Positions 60,363-64,000 of a stretch of DNA of 64,000 nucleotides are shown one piece after another (the stretch's first letter is position 1; each line of letters opens with the position of its first letter). The notes beneath the pieces are model-generated. The model had not been told where the DNA came from and ran no database searches. It was given only the letters and a program-made list of their open reading frames with translations. Origin of the DNA: Gleimia hominis (GTDB taxonomy: Bacteria; Actinomycetota; Actinomycetes; Actinomycetales; Actinomycetaceae); contig NZ_JASXSX010000003.1 in assembly GCF_032085515.1 (NCBI RefSeq), forward strand, positions 1 through 64,000. Direction: 5' to 3'. The translations under genes were made by a program, and so were the position numbers.

Positions 60363-60392
60363 TGTTCTCCTCGAACTACGCTCAATAAAGCA

Positions 60393-60430
60393 GATGGGAC
60401 AAACGTGAATACAATCACGATTGTCCCATC
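60393..60430 (-). promoter_or_regulatory. Near-perfect 38-bp palindrome upstream of dhaK
   Basis: Arms GATGGGACAAACGTGA and TCACGATTGTCCCATC pair at 15 of 16 positions around ATACAA. It lies 30 bases upstream of dhaK and 38 beyond the folC stop. It may be an operator of the dha operon or a terminator of folC. No T-run follows strongly, which favours an operator. Confidence 0.55.
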
Positions 60431-60467
60431 ATTACTTCCGTATTACCAGGGTTTAGTGCGCGTGCGT

Positions 60468-61976
60468 TTAAAGCCGCTGGTTTTGTTCTTTCATGAGGTC
60501 CCGAACGTGGCCCACGAGGACGACGGAGCCGAACACCACCACCCCGTTTGACGCCGCCGGATCGGTCGACGCGTCCGCTTGCTCAACCGCCTGGTCGATC
60601 GCATCCAGCAAAGAGTGCTGCACACTCACCCGGTCGGGTCCGAACACGTCCACCGCGACCTCGCCCAGGTCTTGCGCCGGCATCGCGCGGGGCGTGTCCA
60701 TCCCGGTGATAACGATCGAATCTAGGATCGGTTCCATTTCGGACAGCACGGCCTCCACGTTCTTATCCGCCATCGCAGCGTAAACGCCGACCATGTGGGT
60801 GTAGTCAAACGACTCCCCAAGCGCGGTGGCGAGCGCGCGGGCTCCGTGCGGATTGTGCGCGGCGTCCACCACGATCGACGGGGAGGTGCGCACCACCTCC
60901 AACCGCCCCGGGGAGGTTGCGGATGCGAACCCTTCTTCCACGAGCGCGCCCTCGAGAGCGCGACCGCCGTTAAACGCTTCCATCGCCGCAAGAGCTAACG
61001 CCGCGTTCTGCGCCTGGTGGGCGCCCACGAGCGGGACGAACACGTCGGCATACACGGCTGCGGGAGTGCGCACAGTCAGCATTTGCCCACCGACTGCCAG
61101 GCGCCGCTGCGCAACCTCAAAGTCCCGGCCTTCAACCCGAAGTTGAGCATCTACCTCACGGGCACGCTGCTCCAAAATTTCCATAACTTCAGGTTCTTGG
61201 TGCGCAACAATGGCCACGCTCCCGGGTTTGACTATTCCCGCTTTCTCCGCCGCAATCTGGCGCAGTGTGGAACCAAGCCATTTCTCGTGGTCGTGTGCGA
61301 TCGGGGCAATCACCGCCACTTCCGCGTCGAGCACGTTGGTGGCATCCCACGTGCCCCCCATGCCCACTTCCACGACGGCGGCGTCCACGGGGATATCCGC
61401 GAATCCCGCGAGCGCTATTACCGTGAGGATTTCAAAGAACGACATACGGGGCTTCCCCACCCGCTCGTTCGCCTCATCAACCATGTCGAGGTAGGGCGCA
61501 ACGTCGTCGAACAGGGCGTTGAACTGCGCTTCCGTAACAGGTTCGTCGTTAATGCTGATGCGTTCGCACATGCTGTGCAAATGCGGGCTGGTGTAGCGCC
61601 CCACCTTCCTTCCCGTAGCCATCAGCAGTGCAGAGAGCATGCGCGCGGTTGAGGTTTTCCCATTTGTGCCCGTAATGTGCACGCTCCGGTACGTGGTTTG
61701 CGGATCCCCGAGGATTCCCAGGGCCATGCGCACGCGTTCTAACGACGGCTGTACCTTGTGCTCCGGGGCGCGCGCTAGAATCGCCTGCTCAATCGCCCGG
61801 TATCGCTCGTGGATTGCCACGCGCTCCTCGTTCCCGAGTTTGATTGCCTGCGGCGGCGTTTCCTGCTCCCCTTCAGGCAGCATGTGCAGCGACCCCAGCG
61901 CGGACCGCAGGTCGGTTGACACGTCACGGTCCATTATTTCGCTGAGCTTACGTTCCGTATCCAGATCCTCAGTCAC
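60468..61976 (-). CDS. folC: Folylpolyglutamate synthase / dihydrofolate synthase
   Basis: Adds glutamate to dihydropteroate and folates. 502 residues; Walker A in HITGTNGKTSTARML near 103, Mg-site motif SPHLHSMCERI, and the C-terminal Mur-ligase domain starts near SIVVDAAHNPHGARAL. GTG start overlaps the ileS stop by four bases (GTGA). N-terminal 60 residues are variable. Confidence 0.94.
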   Translation of the reverse strand: MTEDLDTERKLSEIMDRDVSTDLRSALGSLHMLPEGEQETPPQAIKLGNEERVAIHERYRAIEQAILARAPEHKVQPSLERVRMALGILGDPQTTYRSVHITGTNGKTSTARMLSALLMATGRKVGRYTSPHLHSMCERISINDEPVTEAQFNALFDDVAPYLDMVDEANERVGKPRMSFFEILTVIALAGFADIPVDAAVVEVGMGGTWDATNVLDAEVAVIAPIAHDHEKWLGSTLRQIAAEKAGIVKPGSVAIVAHQEPEVMEILEQRAREVDAQLRVEGRDFEVAQRRLAVGGQMLTVRTPAAVYADVFVPLVGAHQAQNAALALAAMEAFNGGRALEGALVEEGFASATSPGRLEVVRTSPSIVVDAAHNPHGARALATALGESFDYTHMVGVYAAMADKNVEAVLSEMEPILDSIVITGMDTPRAMPAQDLGEVAVDVFGPDRVSVQHSLLDAIDQAVEQADASTDPAASNGVVVFGSVVLVGHVRDLMKEQNQRL

Positions 61977-64000
61977 GATCGTTTCGTCACCTCAATCTTC
62001 ACTTCGTCCACACCACCGGTGATGTGCGTTTCGAGTGCGAGCACTTCGTGGGCAATCATGTCCGCATGCGTGCGGGCGGCGGCCACATGTTCGTCAGGTA
62101 CCTGCAGCGTGAGGCTAATGCGGTCTGAAATATCCAAGCCCGCTTGTTTCCGCGCGTCTTGGATGGCGCGCACGAGGTCGCGGGCGTACCCTTCCGCTTT
62201 TAGTTCCTCATCCAGTTGCGTATCTAGGACCACGAATGAGCCCGATCCGAGCACTGTGGCCGACTGGCCTTCTTCCGCTTGCACGACGGTGGCGAGTTTA
62301 ACTTGGTCTCCACTCAGCCGCACCGGTTCCCCTTCTACGAGCACGGTCGGGAAAACAACGCTGCCATCTTCCGCTTGCCACTGCCCTTGTTTTTGCGCTG
62401 CGAACAGTTTCGACGTGTAGCGCCGCACCGCGGGGTCGAATGCGCGCGGGTTCAGCGTGAGTTCTTGCCTGGTTTCTAATCCGGAGGTGTCCGGCGCGCT
62501 CAAGTACACGTTTTTCACGTTTACTTCTGAGGCAATGAGGTGCTTGTAAGCCTCCAGGTTTTGCGCCAGTGGGGATACTACCGTGAGGGACCGCAGTGGT
62601 TGGCGAACCCGGATCTGTTCGGCTTTGCGCAGGGAGTGGCCGCCGGACACGACGTCGCGCACCTCGTCCATGGTTTGCAGTAGTTCGTCGTTTGCCCACG
62701 CCTGCCCGATATGCGGGTAGTCCGTGAGGTGCACTGACTCACCGCCGGTGAGGCCCCTCCAGATTTCTTCTGTGACCAGTGGCAGTAGTGGTGCGGACAC
62801 GCGCATGAGCACTTCCAGTGCCGTATACAGGGTGTCGAACGCGTCGTGGTCCTCATCCCAGAACCGTTGGCGCGACACGCGCACGTACCAGTTGGTCAGC
62901 AGGTCCAGGTGGGCGCGCACCAGTTCGCACGCTCCGGGAATATCGAACCGGTTTTGCGCCGCTTCCACCTCTATCGCTAGTTGCCTGGTGCGGGCAAGCA
63001 AGTACTGGTCCATGACGGGCAGGGCCTTCACCCGCGCCTCATCATTTGGAGCAATCGCGGTCGCTAGGTAGCCGCTTCCTTTCGCACACGTTTTCGCGTA
63101 CAGCGCGAAGAAGTAGTAGGCGTTCCACATGGGCAGCACGATCTGGCGTACCGTGTCACGGATCCCCCGTTCTGTTACCACGAGGTTGCCGCCGTTCACC
63201 ACGTTTGAGGACATGAGGAACCAGCGCATGGCATCGGACCCGTAGTCGTTGAACACACCGTTCACATCCGGGTAGTTGCGCAGTGACTTACTCATTTTCC
63301 GACCGTCGTCACCGAGGACGATGCCGTGGCTCAAGCAGTTGTTGAACGCGGGGCGGTCAAACAGTGCGGTAGCGAGCACGTGAAGCGTGTAGAACCACCC
63401 GCGGGTTTGCCCAATGTATTCAACAATGAAGTCACCCGGGTAGTGGTGCTCGAACCAGTCTTCGTTCTCAAACGGGTAGTGCACCTGTGCGAACGGCATG
63501 GACCCGGAGTCGAACCAGCAGTCCAACACGTCGGGGATCCGCCGCATCGTGGACTGCCCGGTTGGGTCATCCGGGTTCGGGCGAGTCAGGGAGTCAATGA
63601 AGGGGCGGTGGAGGTTATCTACCTTCACCCCGAAGTCGCGCTCCAGTTCCTCAAAAGACCCGTATACGTCAATGCGGGGGTAATCGGGATTATCCGACTT
63701 CCACACCGGGATTGGGCTTCCCCAGAACCGGTTGCGGGAAATCGACCAGTCCCGCGCTCCCTCAAGCCACTTGCCGAACTGGCCGTGCTTGATGTGCGCC
63801 GGAGACCAGTTGATCTGCTCGTTCAACTCCACCATGCGGTCGCGGAAAGCGGTTACTTTCACGAACCAAGAAGACACCGCCCGGTAGATCAGGGGTTTAC
63901 GGCAGCGCCAGCAGTGCGGGTAGGAGTGGGCGAAAGACTGCTGGCGCACCAGGCGGGCACGCTCGCTGCGGGGAGTGCGGGCCACGGGCCCTTCGTCTTC
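61973..64000 (-). CDS. ileS: Isoleucyl-tRNA synthetase (C-terminal part, runs off the right edge)
   Basis: Charges tRNA-Ile, class I. The window holds the last 675 or so residues; the N-terminal half lies beyond 64000. Visible: end of the editing and catalytic region (ARDWSISRNRFWGSPIPVWK), the KMSKS loop in GRKMSKSLRNYPDV, the anticodon-binding helical domain and the C-terminal region. The longest start in the window (63985) is an internal Met, since the frame stays open to the edge. It is followed by folC. Confidence 0.95.
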   Translation of the reverse strand, partial: EDEGPVARTPRSERARLVRQQSFAHSYPHCWRCRKPLIYRAVSSWFVKVTAFRDRMVELNEQINWSPAHIKHGQFGKWLEGARDWSISRNRFWGSPIPVWKSDNPDYPRIDVYGSFEELERDFGVKVDNLHRPFIDSLTRPNPDDPTGQSTMRRIPDVLDCWFDSGSMPFAQVHYPFENEDWFEHHYPGDFIVEYIGQTRGWFYTLHVLATALFDRPAFNNCLSHGIVLGDDGRKMSKSLRNYPDVNGVFNDYGSDAMRWFLMSSNVVNGGNLVVTERGIRDTVRQIVLPMWNAYYFFALYAKTCAKGSGYLATAIAPNDEARVKALPVMDQYLLARTRQLAIEVEAAQNRFDIPGACELVRAHLDLLTNWYVRVSRQRFWDEDHDAFDTLYTALEVLMRVSAPLLPLVTEEIWRGLTGGESVHLTDYPHIGQAWANDELLQTMDEVRDVVSGGHSLRKAEQIRVRQPLRSLTVVSPLAQNLEAYKHLIASEVNVKNVYLSAPDTSGLETRQELTLNPRAFDPAVRRYTSKLFAAQKQGQWQAEDGSVVFPTVLVEGEPVRLSGDQVKLATVVQAEEGQSATVLGSGSFVVLDTQLDEELKAEGYARDLVRAIQDARKQAGLDISDRISLTLQVPDEHVAAARTHADMIAHEVLALETHITGGVDEVKIEVTKRS

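Overview
The window is core chromosome from an actinobacterium. Actinobacteria-restricted families occur in their usual places: DUF3052 beside aceE, DUF3145, DUF2469 between rnhB and yraN, a polyphosphate glucokinase, a Nif3/CT398-like pair and a uS2-adjacent M23 protein. Several genes also appear to be leaderless. The mid-50s G+C (judged by eye) and reduced loci suggest Actinomycetaceae (Mobiluncus/Varibaculum/Arcanobacterium-like), but genus cannot be fixed from sequence reading alone.

Layout. 1-5.3 kb: argR-argG-argH-tyrS, leftward, under a promoter with arginine-box-like palindromes. 5.4-9.8 kb: a flavodoxin-domain gene, then pheS-pheT. 9.9-13.8 kb, rightward: panB, map, ppgK and yaaA, with the RNase P RNA gene on the opposite strand between ppgK and yaaA. 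13.8-16.7 kb, leftward: Nif3-like gene, CT398-like coiled-coil gene and mntH. 16.7-18.6 kb: a small-gene region with a 30-bp tandem repeat, a 47-residue His-rich gene, tRNA-Val(TAC) and a small membrane protein. 18.6-23.1 kb: DUF3052, aceE, and a degenerate acyl carrier protein plus DUF3145, apparently what is left of a fatty-acid synthesis locus. 23.5-36 kb, leftward: rpsB-tsf-pyrH-frr-cdsA-rlmN-DivIVA-like-dxr-RIP protease-ispG-proS-def, combining translation, ribosome recycling, phospholipid and isoprenoid (MEP) synthesis. 36.2-41.7 kb: M23-like protein, xerC, DtxR/MntR-like regulator, dprA-yifB-yraN. 42-47 kb, leftward: rpsP-khpA-rimM-trmD-rplS-lepB-rnhB-DUF2469. 47.3-53.8 kb: an inositol-phosphatase-like gene, moeZ, an amidohydrolase, ffh, ftsY and a small membrane protein. 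53.9-64 kb, leftward: ileS-folC-dhaK-dhaL-dhaM-ndk-smc; ileS runs off the right edge.

Most unusual signal. At least five genes (tyrS, argR, dxr, tsf, xerC) are followed by short tandem repeats whose first unit is the gene's own last codons plus or around its stop codon. The clearest is tsf: the last 21 bases (RVQVGA-stop) are repeated about six times in frame, and nearly every copy keeps a stop codon. Unit sequence and length differ at each locus (about 20-36 bp), so this is a recurring process and not one dispersed element. Similar-sized repeats lie downstream of def, upstream of the Nif3-like gene and inside the SMC hinge.

No insertion sequences, prophage, CRISPR arrays or rRNA genes were seen. 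Other points of interest are a cluster of DnaA-box-like sites upstream of yraN-yifB-dprA, a TrmD-acetyltransferase fusion, structured leaders before rpsB and rplS, and a long palindrome upstream of dhaKLM.
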